NCBI RefSeq assembly: GCF_000471905.2
Contig: NW_006498435.1
Coordinates: 4,292,990-4,356,989, forward strand
Reading direction: 5' to 3'
DNA from: Amborella trichopoda
Taxonomy: Eukaryota; Streptophyta; Magnoliopsida; Amborellales; Amborellaceae
Length of the DNA stretch: 64,000 nucleotides
Positions 10,548-20,480 of this stretch are shown one piece after another. The position numbers were made by a program, and so were the translations under genes. Positions within the stretch are counted from its first letter, which is position 1. Every line of letters begins with the position of its first letter. Under the pieces are notes generated by a model. It was not told the DNA's origin. It saw only the letters and a list, made by a program, of their open reading frames with translations, and did not search any database.

Positions 10548-13500
10548 ATGGCCGAGTTCTTGGGGGCCATTCCAGACGTGATGAACGTCCCGCGAGAAGG
10601 GGAAATCGGTACTTATGCATTCACCAGCAAAAGCTTGGTGTAAGGTGAGCCGATTTGGCTTACTTGAGCGTTGTGTGCACCCAGGTGGCCATTAAGCATC
10701 ACCTTTGTGAGTGCCCCGTCCAATTGGTGACGAGGGAAGTTAATGATGGAAATGTGAGCATAGAGGAAGGGGTAGGCCTTCTGCATTGCCTGCATCGAAA
10801 CGTAGCTTCTAACGCAAACCTGCCGACTCAAGGCAAGCGAATGGTGGAAACCTTGGGCATGAAATGGTCCTCTTTCGGTTTCCGAGTGCAAGGGGAGCAC
10901 CAATACCTAAAGGGCTATTCCTCCTAGACCCTGAAAGTGCTGCAGGACTACAAGGATATTTTGACGCTGGCTTCTTTTCCGACTGCCGTCCAGTGCTCGG
11001 TGGGCTGTTACGACCACTGTTCAAACACAGTCAAAGTGTTATTAGAGACTTGGAGCCATGCTAGCAACACATGATTGCTTGGTCATGGAGAGGCAGGGAT
11101 TTCGCTAATGGACCTGCACTTTGTCGGTGGATTGCCGCTCCTCGGTGCCATGTATAACGAGTTTATTCCCCCAAGCTCAGTCATTTTTTGAGGGAAGAAA
11201 GTGGGTAACGAAGCCCTGCCGGCTGTGCTTCGGAAATTGTTCGAATTCTATCAGTGGCTCTATGACGAGCTCAAAAAGGGGCAAGTTACCTTTACCAAGG
11301 GGGAAAAATTCTTCTTCGGAACCTGTGTAAATGAGGATGGCCCATCGCCGAAGAAGGGGGAGAAGGAAACCCCACCGGTTTTCGAGCAGTGGAGGAAGAA
11401 TGGGCACGTCTTCTTGGCAACTTACTTGGCACTCTTCCTTTGTAAATTTTCCTTTCCCGGGGGTCCCAACACCTTTTATGTGGCCTACGACATGGTGCGG
11501 GAAAGAGAATACGCGCTCACACAGCCTGTACTGTGCAACATTTATCATGTCCTTGGGGCCATCTCTAGGGGAAGACCATATAAAGGGGAGGAAGGACGGA
11601 ATGACATAGAAGATGATGAGGCCTTCCCAAGATATTTCAAGACCGCTTTCCCGGTTCATTACATGTACGGTTGGCTTAAAGCTTTCTTTCGGGATACATA
11701 CCGCAGAACCAGAGAGCTGGAGGACAGAATGTGTCCATTTTTGCTAAAGGTTGCTGGTCAGAAGGAAATTTTTCATTCCCGAAGCCATGCGCGTAGCCTG
11801 TTTTTCAATGATCACCTCCATATGACCCGGGTGGCATTTCTAGTTGGGAGCCTCACAGATCATGCATATGTCGACGAGCTGTGCGACCACCTGGATGGTG
11901 CCTTCACCAGCCCTAAAGAATTGATGTATATGCTGAGTGTCAGAGGCGGCATTCTTGCCTATCGCAGTATCCATGGTGCAAAGCTTGAGGGCTATTTTCC
12001 TCACCGATTCGCCCGATAGCATGAGCTGGATCAGGGAGATCCGTGCTCGGTGTTCTTTGAGAAACGGCATAGCAAGGCTGCCCGTTGGAAGACAGACAAG
12101 TTGGGAACGTGCAAGGAGATTTGGCATCCGAGGCACGTCCATACTGCTTGGGCCACATGCTTGGAGGCCACCATGGTCAATAAGCAGGTGTTGCCCCATT
12201 TTAGCAGAATGGCATGGGGGACCAAGGCCCATGAGAATTGGTGGAGAATTATGAATAAGGGGTACTAGGACGTGGACCACCCCTGGAAAGGGGAGGATAC
12301 CCACTGGAACCAAGATACCAGGCAGTGGAAAATAGCTAAGACCCTTCCCTTAGGTGAAATCTTTACCCTGGGCTTCCCTTATGACTAGCGCATACTCGGG
12401 CGAGCTCGTCGAATTACCGTGGACAAGTCTTTTCTGCAATTTCTCAACATGGAGAAGGGGTCAGAGAGTACTTTTTACCAACTCTCTGCTATCATCAAAT
12501 GGAAAGAAGGCCGTAAAGTCCAGGGGTATGAAAGGCGTTCAGTCAAAGATTTGAATGAACTGATAGGGAGCGACTCTCGTAGTAAGCTAGCCACTAGTTC
12601 CTCCAAGTCTAGGACCTCGAAGGGTGGTGTGCCTAAGCATGCAAAAGGGAAGAAGAGAAAGTTGGTTGTTGTACTCGAGCCGACGAAGAAAAAGAGGCAA
12701 GATGTTGTGCCTGAGTCAGCGGAAGGAAGGAAGAAAGAGCAGGTCATCAAGCCCGAACCGGACAAAAAGAAAAGGTAAGCTACTAAGCTCGAGCCGGTGT
12801 AAGGAAAGAAGAGAAAGCCGATTGTCGTGCTCAAGCCAACGAAGGGGAAGAAGGAAGGGCCGGCTGCTGAGTCCAAGCCAGCATAGGGGGAGAGGGAGAA
12901 GCAAGCTGCCCGAGCGACTCCTTGTGCTCCAGCCAAGAAGGGAATCAAGACTTCGGGGCACAAAGGGCTCAGGGTCTCGATGACTCGTGAGTCAGAAGAT
13001 GATTCTTCACCCTCAGCTTCTTCAGAGGGTTGTGTGTCTCCTGATATTTCCCCGCCGCCTTATGCTCTCGATGCCTCACCTTCACCTTTGCCCGTATCTT
13101 CTCCTGGCTCCTCAGAGACTCGAGCTGATGCCTCAGAGCCTACTACCCCAATTGAAATTGCTTCAGATCAGGAAGCGGCACTTGAGGCTGAGGGGGGGGG
13201 CTCAGTCCCAATGGTGGTAGACGGGGATGGTGGGATTGTTCCTGGCGTGGCGGAGAGGGCTGTTGGAGTGCCGATAGTTTTCAAGCCTACTGAGGAAAGG
13301 GAAATCTCTGCAGAGCTTGTGGTAATAGAAGAGATTGGGGCCCTAGGAATCGAAGAACGACCATCCAAGCAGCAAGAGGTGGCTGCCCAGAGTGGTTCAT
13401 CTGCGAGGAGAGTGGAAGTCAAATGCCATGAGGGGCTAGGCTTGGAGGGTCCGGGGGTCGCACCCATGACCGTAGAGGAGGCAGGTGCCATGGGGGAGCC

Positions 13501-14351
13501 TGCTACTGAAATGATTGCGTCGGAAGACAAGGGCGAGGAAGGAGAGGGAGTAGGTGTCGAACCTCCCGAGGTGGGGATGGTCGGAGATGAGAGATCACGG
13601 GAAGTGGTCATCGCCTTAGAGGGGGAAGCTGCTATGGGGCATCATGAGATCAGGGTCACGGTACCAAGCGAGGAAGCGGACCTCACACCAGCTGCGATTG
13701 CTGAGCTTGCAGAGGTCGAGGCGATGGTGTCTGGCCATGAAAGGATCGAGCCTGACACGGTCATGACTGGGGCCCAGAGTGAGGAAACCGTTGTCGAGGC
13801 ACCAGAGCGACATGAGGTTGCTCCTGAATCCCGGGAGCCTGAGGCTTGGGCTACAGCCGGGAGCTCTCCTGCTGTGGTTGCTCCTACCATGCTACCCTAG
13901 CCCACTTTTAGTGGAATGCCGAGAGACTTCTTCGAGATGTTGCGGGCAAGTTTTCAGAAGCTAAAAGAGTTGCCCCATGAAGTGATTGGCACAACGCTTT
14001 TACGATTGAGGGGTGTCACCGTAGGAAATGTGCTTGAGGCAGTCCCCTATTTGACAGCATTGCCAATGAGCTATAAGGAACGAGGGCAAAGGCCCTACTA
14101 GAAGAAGTGACTGCGCAGCGACTGTGGCAGCATTGCCAATGAGCTATAAGGAACAGACTGCGTATTGGGATGCAAAGGACAAGGCACTTCTTGATGATGC
14201 TTTTGCCCTCCAGTGTTCCTTGAAATAAGTGAGCCCCCTGATGGAGCATGAGGTGGGGCTGGTGGCAGGGCTAAAGAACGAGATTGAGCAGGTGAAGACA
14301 TCGACTGCAGCATACAGAGGAAACGTTAACGAAGGAATCGATCGATTTTGA
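10548..14351 (+). pseudogene. PMD-like gene, copy 1, degenerate
   Basis: The start ATG (MAEFLGAIP) is followed by frame-broken N-terminal sequence. The PMD-like core is at about 11040-11165: TWSHASNT, LLGHGEAGISLMD, GGLPLLGAMYNEF. The longest open part, 11201-12019, has no stop and contains LATYLALFLCKF and LEGYFPHRFAR. Then come Lys-rich repeats resembling nuclear localisation signals (12640-12910), a 306-codon acidic low-complexity stretch (12980-13900) and a C-terminal helical part. Stops at 10926, after SNT and after VIF, plus frameshifts, disable it. A 28-bp direct repeat (14054 and 14127) adds a further duplication. PMD proteins such as MAIN and MAIL1 act in silencing and genome stability; that role is not implied here. 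It runs antisense to gag-protease of the same element and converges with it. Confidence 0.75.
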
Positions 14352-14385
14352 AGACGCCGACTATTTTGTTATCTTTTTCATTGTA

Positions 14386-14391
14386 AATAAA
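14386..14391 (+). terminator. Poly(A) signal after PMD copy 1
   Basis: Aataaa lies 35 bp past the PMD stop. The copy at 48309 also has aataaa within 12 bp of its stop, which supports independent plus-strand transcription units. Confidence 0.5.
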
Positions 14392-14419
14392 AGAAGATTG
14401 TAACACTCTCTTGATTTGT

Positions 14420-15999
14420 GAGTGAAACAATTCTTTTGACTTTTCTTTCTATTTCATTGCTTCTGCCCTTACATGGTTTGAGATGAAGAAGAATAGCCCA
14501 CTCCTTGCTTCATCTTGTGGCAGCCTGTTCTGGCTTCAATGACCTTGAAGGAGGGAACAGTTGCTTCCTCATCCCTGAGTGTTTGATTGGAGAGGGGCTC
14601 ATAATTCATGGTTCTCATGATTTGATGGGCCTGCTGGCTATAAATGCTCTAGTCTGGGCTAGCTTTGACTTCAATTCGAGGTACATTACTTTTGAGTTCA
14701 TCATCAGTCTTGGTCTAAGGGACAAACTTCCTTAAGTGCTTTGAAGTGACACACATAGCCTTCAATTGATTATGGAGGCTACACACCTCGCTTCTCAACA
14801 ATGCCATGAGGTCCTGTTCTTGAGAGCCGGAGGGCTGACTCTTGTCAGCTTGTACTTCTTCGACAATCTCGGAGAAGTGTAAGACCTTCTTTTAGCTGCT
14901 GGTTATCCCCTTGTTCAGGGAGGACAAAACCTGGAGCACCTTCCGTGGTAGTTGGTACGTCAGTTCTGTCTCTAGAAGGGCAATGGGGACGTGCAGAATC
15001 TTTTGCTGGTCTGATGTGTAGGTGCCCCTAGGTGTTGGCAAGTCTACCTCTGGGGCTTCCTCAGGCTTAGGGGCTACTTCTGACTCGTCATTTTGTTTTG
15101 ATGAATTAGAAGTAGAGGGAGAAGCTTCGCCTTTGGGAAAGGATACCATGACCTCGGAGAGGTGGCAAGGTATACTTGGGTGGATAGGGGTCAAAGGAAG
15201 GATCTTGCCTTGTCTTTCCTCTTCTTTGAACATGTCTGTAATAATTCACCCCAGATCCTCAACGTCATCAAGAGATGAAGGTCCCGTCTCTCGCACAAAC
15301 TTTCGATCATCTTATTTTGACTTTTCTGGTGCGGGAAGGTCTGTGAAATAGTACTTGGCATCGGTGTAGTGAGTCTCAGCTACGGGGAACGGTCTTTAGT
15401 CAGCATAGATCGTGTGTTTTCTTCCATCTCGGCTATACTTGAAACATTGGTGGAGTATGGAAGGAACCACCCCCTGATTCTGAAGCTAAGGACAACCAAG
15501 CAAGACGTTGTAAGAGGTATCGGTGTCGATTACGTGAAACTGAGCGTAATCATTAAGGTCACCGATCTTGAGGTGGAGGCACACTGTGTTGGCTGGCTTT
15601 TCTCTTGACTAGTTGAACCCTTACGCAATGATGTGGGTAGGAGTGAGGTCATCAGACCCTAATCCCAGTTGGGTGAGAATCCTTCTTGAGATTAGGTTAA
15701 CTGCTGACCATCCGTCTAACATGATCCGATAGAGAGGGTAAGCATGAAGTTCTTCATGGGGTGATTATGGAAGTTTCCTCCCAGCTGAAGGTCATCTTCG
15801 AAAAAGGAGATTGTCAAGCAACCGCTTAGAATGGTTAGGTCGACCTCGATGGGTTCCACCTCAGTCTCGTACACCTCTGGGTTAGAGAGTGCTCGGACCA
15901 AAGCCATGCAGTAGTCTCTGGACAGCAAGAGGGCATCATAGATACTCAAAAGGGATAGAAGCTTTCTCAAGTACCCAATTACATCGTATTTTACTTTAT
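14420..15999 (-). pseudogene. Aspartic protease (Ty3/gypsy), copy 1
   Basis: The minus-strand protease reads ...EVYETEVEPIEVD (about 15870), then the active-site region MLDGWSAVNLISRRIL (about 15735-15685), LTPTHIIA, DYAQFHVIDTDTSYNVLLG (about 15550-15495) and GVVPSILHQCFKYSRDG. The sister copy at 49181-49897 is open and has LDGGSGVN. Three stops here (15621-15623, 15609-15611, 15486-15488) match CAA, CAA and TGG in the sister. Downstream a stretch with DQQKILHVPIALLE (about 15020-14960) is shared with 48757-48939. No reverse transcriptase, RNase H or integrase follows; the sequence runs into the 3' end of the antisense PMD gene. Confidence 0.85.
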
Positions 16000-17079
16000 C
16001 CTCATTTGTCTTCTATGTTCCTGGTCTAGTCACTGATGTAGGTGGTAGGATAGGCTTAGGAACAGGTTCTGGTTGAGTCTTAGTTTGTGACACTGGCTGA
16101 CTTTGCTATTCAGTTGGTGTGGTCTGGGTTGATGGGGTTGTAATGGGAATTTATACTAGGGATGTAGAGGCTTGAGGTTTAGGCTTAGGGGAAAGTGAAG
16201 GATCATGAAATTTGAAGACCTTGAACTTTGGAGGCGTGGGCTGTAGCTTCTTTCACAATCTTAGACCCATTTGCCCTGTGCTGGCTGTTACTTCCAAGAT
16301 CTGCACCATGTGGGAGGCTTCATGGGATTAGGAGCTCAAAGATGGCTTAGTTTTGGCTTGAGTTGTCAAGGCATCGGCGACTGTTAAGAATCATGCCGCT
16401 TGGGCTAGCATTTCTCTGAGGCATTCTTACTGTGGCATGGTGAGGCTGGTGTCTCCGAACTCCTCGTTTAGAGAGTCGATGTCCGGCATCACCGAGTGAT
16501 ACCTGTAGAAGAAATAGATGAGGGGGAAGGAGAAGAAGGGTTAGAACATTCTAGGCAGTTTTTTACATCGTCACCAGAGTTGGACATTTGCAGGGGGTAT
16601 TTAAGGTCTTGCCTCGGCTTTGACCGTTGTGGGATGCTTTTAACATCATCACCCGTTTTGGCTAGCTCCTGAGATATTGATGACTTAGGGTCGTCTGTCT
16701 GTTTGGACAAAAAGATGAGGCCAGATGTGCCTGAGATGAAGTCCTGCAAGGTCGGCAATGGAGGAAGGAGCCTGAGGAATTCTTCCTCGACTGGTAGTTG
16801 AGGAAGGGGCCAGAGGAATTCTTCCTCGACGGGTAGTTGAGGAAGATGATTCCTTCAACGGGCCGACCTAGGTGTTTTCCGTCTCCTTCATGACCCCCGA
16901 GGGGCTGTTTGGATCGCCCAATCAGGATGGCGAGAGGTGGTAGCTTGGTGGACTACCTCGCATCTCAGGGACTTGAGCCTGCTTCACCCATGGTAGACTT
17001 CCCAGGGCTGAGAGGTCGAAGGCCTTGAGGAGTCTAGTGCATACTTACGAGGGGCCTACAGTGTGGCTTCTCCTTGAAC
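16000..17079 (-). pseudogene. Gag-protease linker with DLK repeats, copy 1
   Basis: The linker between knuckles and protease. The stretch 16758-16489 keeps two copies of the DDVKS-P...S...DLK-PL repeat that is also seen at 1345-2016. Around 16985-16960 is the conserved SRLKSLR. A tandem duplication of about 47 bp (ggaattcttcctcgactggtagttgagg) occurs at 16777-16845. Nothing enzymatic is visible. Several stops make it non-functional. Confidence 0.6.
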
Positions 17080-19331
17080 AGGAGCAAGGGCTTGGATGTG
17101 TTCTGGAAGAATCTCACAGTCGATGCGACCTTGCTGGACTTTCTCGGCGATTATGGCCTCCAAACCAAAGCAGTTATTGAGTTCATGGCCCCACACTAGG
17201 TGATAGGGGCACCAAAGTTTTTTCATGCCCGGGGCAAGGCGTCTCAGCTATCTAGCGAGCTTGGGAGTGACAAGACCTTGTTGGAGCATTACCTCGAAGA
17301 GAGCTTGCAGAGGGTCTGGCTCAGCGTATCCCTAGGCTTGCATTGGGAGGTCTTCCTGTGCAGGCGAGAGAGGGACTCAAGGGTGTCTCGCAGGGTCACC
17401 TAGAACTTCCTGCCACTGCTACATCATCTCGGCCAAGAGCTTATGGAAGTCAGTGCACTCGCTGACATCATGGCCTCATATCCGGTGATATGCGCACCAG
17501 AGGTCCTCCATCCCTGGAGGCAGGAACTTAGGCTACCTTGTCGACTTTGGGGTGGCGATTCCTTCTTCGAGCATTATGGAGAAGAATGCATGAAGGATAG
17601 CAGGTGCCCCGTCATCTTCTTGGATTGTGATTATGTGAGATGCATCAGCTTCCCAGAACGCCTTTTTCAATTCTTCATGCTTCATCTGACCCTCTTGCGA
17701 TTGTGTCGTTGAGCTTATAGCAGTCGTGAGTGGGGTGGCAGACCCTCCTGTGATAAGCGTATTACTTCTCGTTTACCTCCTGCACAGCCAACCTCGCAGT
17801 ATTAGCCTCTGAAAAATGTATCATCTTATGTTCTAGCAGCAGTCGTGTCCACTCCATGTCGAAGGGGTAAACCTTATTCTGGTGCTGAGCAAAGTAGTCG
17901 CTTCGCCCAGAGTTTTTGGGAGGCGGGACGCTGTTGTGGAAATGTTGCTTGTCCCTAACCGGAGACTCTTGTGCCTTGAAGTGGTTCAAGGTTGAGAAGC
18001 TGAGCCTCTGGTTTTAGCCACGACGATGGCCACGCTAATTACTACCTTTTGATTGCCCTGACTGCCAAGGCATGAGTTTGAACTGGCTGGTTGCTGACGG
18101 GGGTTGTCGTGCTTGAACAATCCCTCAATACAGACTGCTTTAGAGATGAGCTCTAACATGGAGGGTAGATTGGATGCCTCAACATGTAGGGTGATCTAAG
18201 GTAGCATGTTCCGCATGCAGGTCTGAACTGCTTCCTTCTCGATCATGAGAGTGGCGTGAAAGGTCACCAACTCTCTCCATCGGGTGATGAATTTATCAAC
18301 CGACTCACCAGGGTCCTATATCAAGGTGAGGAGCTCGATGGTTTCCACATTCATTTGGACTTTATAGAAGCGTTGGTAGAACAACTGCTCCATTTCTTGC
18401 CAAGTGTTCATCGAGCTCGATGGCAATCGAGCATACCACTAGAAGGCTGGTCTTTCGAGAGTTTCGACGCACTGGAGGAGGAGAAGACGTTCGTTAGTTG
18501 CCTTCTCCCAGCAGGCCGCATGGAAGTGGGCCATATGCTAGTGAGGATACGGGGTACCATTGAACAGAGGGAGTTTCCCTTTTGTGGTAGTTTGAGGGAA
18601 ACGACACCTAGTCAATATACGAAGGATACGGCTTTTGGTAGAGTAGCGTCTCATGCATGCCCAAGACCTTGTTCTTGAGGCTATGGACCATCATAGCATC
18701 TATGTCGGTTTGGTAGACCCCGCGAGAAGAGGATCTGTCTTGAGAGACTGGTCGGGGAGCCTGCCTAGGAGTGGTGTCCTCACTGATCAGGGAGTCAGGT
18801 GTAGAAGGGGGCCCTGGAGGCCTCTAAGCACTCCATCTTTTCGAGGATGGCTTGCCTCATTTCCTCGAACTTGCTCATCCGCTCCTCCTTAGCGTCATTC
18901 AGGTCATTGATCACCATGACACTAACCGTTTCTTCTGGGAGGTCAGAGTCAGGTGATGTAGCGGATTGTCGAGGCTGGAGAGTCACGCACGGCAAGTCAG
19001 TCTGGAGGGGCTCAGCTTGCCCCCACTAGACTCGGACTTTATATGTCGATCCTGACAGGACCGGTTCTTGACAGTCTTGGGACCGTGGCTTCTGAGTGGT
19101 GATTACCAAACAGTACTCCTTAACTTGCTCAGCCTCTGTAGTTTGAAGAGGGAAAAAGGGATTACAAGGCAGGAGGTCGTCAGGGGTGGCAACTTTGATT
19201 GCCTTGGAGGCTTCCCTAGTCAGGACCTATAGGCGTCTCTTCTACTTGATTCTTAGGCGACTATGGACCTCATTCTAGAACCGAGCCTGAAACCTGGACT
19301 GACCCATTTTCTTTGAGCAAGCAAAGGCCAT
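17080..19331 (-). pseudogene. Gag (retrotransposon gag, PF03732-like), copy 1
   Basis: The likely start is the ATG at 19331 (MAFACSKKMG), followed by about 180 codons with only a few stops. A coiled-coil stretch (NDLNDAKEERMSKFEEMRQ) lies at about 18920-18860. The gag core is at 18415-18240: WQEMEQLFYQRFYKVQ, then DPGESVDKFITRWREL, the typical PF03732 pattern. Three knuckle-like modules follow: YAYHRRVCHPTHDC (about 17730), CAYHRI-GHDVSEC (about 17490) and CPYHLVWGHELNNC (about 17200), each followed by a helical segment. Stops occur as TAG/TGA at positions where Gln or Trp is expected. Gag would form the particle; this copy cannot. Confidence 0.8.
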
Positions 19332-19359
19332 CTCTATGAGCAGGAGCAGGGAGTGGGGC

Positions 19360-19749
19360 TTAAGGATGGAGCGCGGCTTGGGTTCTTATTTTGAAGGCTG
19401 GAGGCTTCTGTTCGACATCAAGTTGTTGCCCCAAATTTATTTGTGAAGCCAAAGTGTTCGGATGACCCGGGGCTGGCTCAAGGTGCTTGCCTGGCTTCGG
19501 GAGAGCGACAAAGGAAAGAGGGGCTGGCTCGTGACTCCGCCTGAGTCTGGCTTTGAAAGGGACCTGCGAAGATGGTGTGTGTGCACCTTTAGAGTCAGCT
19601 GTCTGGGTGACTAGGGGGATAGCGTGGGCCTGGTCAATGGGTTCGATCTGTGGAGGCTGAGACCCATGAGCTTGTGTTTGTGAGGGACGAGGCGGGAGCT
19701 TGTCTCTCATAAGGTGAATCTGTGTGTACTGGGAGGGAAGACGGAGCGT
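19360..19749 (-). pseudogene. Proline-rich leader ORF 2
   Basis: An open minus-strand stretch of 116 codons (MRDKLPPRPSQTQAHGS...PGKHLEPAPG) has a clear counterpart at 50901-50644 (MRDVLPPHPSQSQARGS...PGKHLEPW). It lies between leader ORF 1 and gag, in another frame. It could be gag N-terminal sequence after a frameshift or a separate small ORF. No known domain recognised. Confidence 0.45.
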
Positions 19750-20391
19750 TCAACCCTTTTGTGCTCGAGGTGGCATAGAGCTAGCGCTGCCCCGAGCTGT
19801 GGAAAGCGAATGCATAGCATATGCAGGGTTTGGCCCGAAAAGGCCTAGTCTTGGATGCGAGCTCAAGGTTACATGAGGGTCGCCTTGAGGTGTGGCTTGA
19901 GTGGATAGACCATGAGTCTTTGAGTGTGTGCAAGGGGTGAAGACCTGAAGGCCTCTGCCTCTGTGTACCGACCCTCCAGGTGTGGGGGCTCGGAATAGTG
20001 AAGGGGCACAGGGGTTTACCTCGCGGCAAACCTCTGGAGCGACGGCAATTTGCTTGCCTTTCGTAGGTATGGATGGGGTAGCCTTACGGCATACCACAGC
20101 AGTATGACTGGCAGGAGATTTTTCAGTAGCAGGGTGCGCAGCACCAGAAGTGCTGCCCATGCAAGGGGTCTTGGTAGAGAGTACACCAGGGCGAGAAAGC
20201 GGGGAGGCAGGGACCTTTAAATCCCCTCTCGCACCGACCCAAGTGAGAACTTGGGAGCTGGAACGTGAGTCCTGACTCAGAAGAAGAGTAGGGAAGGAGG
20301 CTTGAGTGGTTCGTATCCCTAAGACAGCCACAAGTGCAGGGATAAGAAAATCCTCGACCCAGATGGACGAGTCGAACAACCCAGGTGCCAT
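19750..20391 (-). CDS. Leader ORF 1 between PBS and gag
   Basis: Minus strand, 213 codons with no stop from the first ATG after the PBS (20391; MAPGLFDSS-WVEDFLIPALV), ending MPPRAQKG. The frame is open up to the PBS itself, but only non-ATG codons lie there. The copy at 51018-51497 keeps the first half (MARGLFNPLIRVGDFLIPILV; VLTWV-VRGDLKV) before a frameshift. The stop after MPP-A--G is also shared. The sequence is rich in Ser, Pro and Thr, with no recognised domain. Ogre elements are known for an extra ORF between 5' LTR and gag, and this position fits, but I cannot show homology. It is one of the few undamaged frames in the element. Confidence 0.5.
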   Translation of the reverse strand: MAPGLFDSSIWVEDFLIPALVAVLGIRTTQASFPTLLLSQDSRSSSQVLTWVGARGDLKVPASPLSRPGVLSTKTPCMGSTSGAAHPATEKSPASHTAVVCRKATPSIPTKGKQIAVAPEVCREVNPCAPSLFRAPTPGGSVHRGRGLQVFTPCTHSKTHGLSTQATPQGDPHVTLSSHPRLGLFGPNPAYAMHSLSTARGSASSMPPRAQKG

Positions 20392-20460
20392 AGAAATGAG
20401 TGTAGAAAGTAAAGAAGGAAATTGTTCAAACAAGAGCGAACCGACTAAGGGGTAGTAAGT

Positions 20461-20477
20461 CCCCAATGGAGTCACCA
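20461..20477 (-). other. Primer-binding site, copy 1
   Basis: Read on the minus strand: TGGTGACTCCATTGGGG, three bases inside the LTR end ACCTAACCA. The cleaner copy at 51567 is TGGCGACTCCACTGGGG. This resembles the tRNA-Arg type site I recall for Tat/Ogre elements; the exact tRNA is unchecked. Confidence 0.7.
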
Positions 20478-20480
20478 AGC

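Noticed and set aside
12980..13900. 306-codon acidic ORF as an independent host gene
   Set aside because: Its position and the matching stretch at 46753 show that it is the linker part of the PMD-like gene.
20392..20478. Leader ORF 1 starting within the PBS
   Set aside because: The upstream open codons begin with TTG in the primer-binding site; the first ATG is at 20391.
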